The notes under the pieces: model-generated | What the model saw: the letters and a program-made list of their open reading frames with translations, nothing else | Told to the model about the DNA's origin: nothing | Database searches by the model: none | Translations under genes and position numbers: made by a program | Origin: an uncultured Bacteroides sp. | Lineage (GTDB): Bacteria > Bacteroidota > Bacteroidia > Bacteroidales > Bacteroidaceae | Assembly: GCA_900557355.1 (NCBI GenBank) | Contig: USSR01000280.1 | Coordinates: 1 to 8,456, forward strand | DNA: 8,456 bases | Direction: 5' to 3' | In this document: positions 7,722-8,456 of the stretch, one piece after another | How positions within the stretch are numbered: position 1 is the first letter of the stretch | Layout: each line of letters starts with the position of its first letter

Positions 7722-8456
7722 AAAAAATTAACAATCTTCTTTGTCCAATCTGCCAGATATAAAGGTATATTAATCAGCGTGCCATCTTGTTTTAGATTAT
7801 TCAATGAATAGCGTAACTTACATGCCGGATGATAATTTGCATCATAAACGGACAAACTTTTACCTCCTAACCGAGTTTGAGCTTTTACTTCAACAGGGAT
7901 AATTTCACTACCAGACTGAATGACAAAATCAACTTCAGCTTTCCCTATAGAAGTCCAATATCGTGGAAGAATATCATATTGAGGAACTAAACTCTGCAAA
8001 ACATAATTTTCAGCAATAGCTCCTTTAAATTCCGTATATGCACCGTTACCCAAAAATATAATTTCAGATGGAAGCCCGGATAATTCACGCAACAGTCCGA
8101 CATCGGATAGATAGACTTTGAATGCTGACAAATCATCATAGGCTTTCAAAGGAAGAAACGGTTTTGTTGTACAAAATACCCGGTAAATCAAACCGGCACT
8201 TTCCAACCAAAGCAAAGCGTCTTCATAATCACGGGCACGTGCACCGGGCTTAACCAATTTATATAGGAACTTTCTATTCTCTTTAGCCAACTGGCTGGGA
8301 ATGGAATTCCAAATATGAGTAATACGGGGAATATCTTTATTTTCTGCATGTTTTGAAAAATCCAGAGTATAGGCATTCAGTATTGTTTGCTGTTCCTTTT
8401 TCACTTTTTCCATACCTTTATTTTCGAGGAAATAGTTTATTACGGCGGGCATTTGG
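7709..8456 (-). CDS. AAA_14/DUF4143-type ATPase, C-terminal part, 5'-truncated by the window
   Basis: C-terminal portion of a family of about 400-aa P-loop ATPases widespread and often multi-copy in Bacteroides, with no settled function. The frame remains open through the right edge, so the Met at 8452 is internal: GGMP-type residues precede NYFLENK in relatives, and here MPAVINYFLENKG is seen. The Walker A and B motifs must lie off-window. Counting from that Met, there is a helical segment with a winged-helix-like stretch (DYEDALLWLESAGLIYRV), then the DUF4143 C-terminal domain with FKVYLSDVGLLREL. A PD-(D/E)XK nuclease-like signature follows: FKGAIAENYV, AEVDFVIQSG (Asp at 175) and IIPVEVKAQ with the E-x-K pair. 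Whether it cleaves DNA is unknown. It converges on the PUL operon and is probably independent of it. The stop codon lies inside an inverted-repeat arm. Confidence 0.9.
   Translation of the reverse strand, partial: QMPAVINYFLENKGMEKVKKEQQTILNAYTLDFSKHAENKDIPRITHIWNSIPSQLAKENRKFLYKLVKPGARARDYEDALLWLESAGLIYRVFCTTKPFLPLKAYDDLSAFKVYLSDVGLLRELSGLPSEIIFLGNGAYTEFKGAIAENYVLQSLVPQYDILPRYWTSIGKAEVDFVIQSGSEIIPVEVKAQTRLGGKSLSVYDANYHPACKLRYSLNNLKQDGTLINIPLYLADWTKKIVNFLTLH

Noticed and set aside
8450..8452. Met codon as the start of the minus-strand ATPase
   Set aside because: The frame is open through the window edge and the protein would lack the P-loop half of the family; the gene is cut by the window.

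Overview
The window looks like a Bacteroides-type (Bacteroidota) chromosome. Base composition is moderately AT-rich, the SusC/SusD outer-membrane pair is present, lipoprotein signal peptides are followed by acidic residues, and Shine-Dalgarno sequences are weak or absent. No rRNA, tRNA, CRISPR array or insertion sequence was seen.

Layout: (1) from the left edge to 2738, the 3' part (about 911 codons) of a SusC-like TonB-dependent transporter gene, cut by the window; (2) 2751-4613, a SusD-like surface glycan-binding lipoprotein, 12 nt downstream; (3) 4666-6078, a lipoprotein of unknown function with an N-terminal Ig-like repeat region and a beta-rich C-terminal region, in the position usually held by SusE/SGBP-type proteins; (4) 6126-6155, a strong RNA hairpin in the gap before the next gene; (5) 6176-7618, a lipoprotein of the GHL10 (DUF187) glycosidase-like family with a C-terminal FN3-like module; (6) 7676-7721, a perfect 19-bp inverted repeat between convergent genes; (7) from 7709 to the right edge on the minus strand, the C-terminal part of an AAA_14/DUF4143-type ATPase, cut by the window.

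Genes 1, 2, 3 and 5 read as the end of a polysaccharide-utilisation-locus (PUL) operon. The lipoproteins would bind and trim a glycan at the cell surface, SusD would deliver fragments, and the SusC channel would import them with TonB energy. The only enzyme in view is the GHL10 protein. The one characterised relative I can name is E. coli DigH (YddW), which cuts denuded peptidoglycan strands, so a peptidoglycan-like substrate is possible but unproven. Any sensor/regulator and further enzymes would lie left of the window. The ATPase gene is convergent and probably unrelated to the PUL.

The layout is mostly ordinary for Bacteroides. The points most worth a second look are the uncharacterised third lipoprotein, the GHL10-only enzymology, the hairpin directly upstream of the enzyme gene, and the inverted repeat whose right arm contains the end of the ATPase coding sequence.
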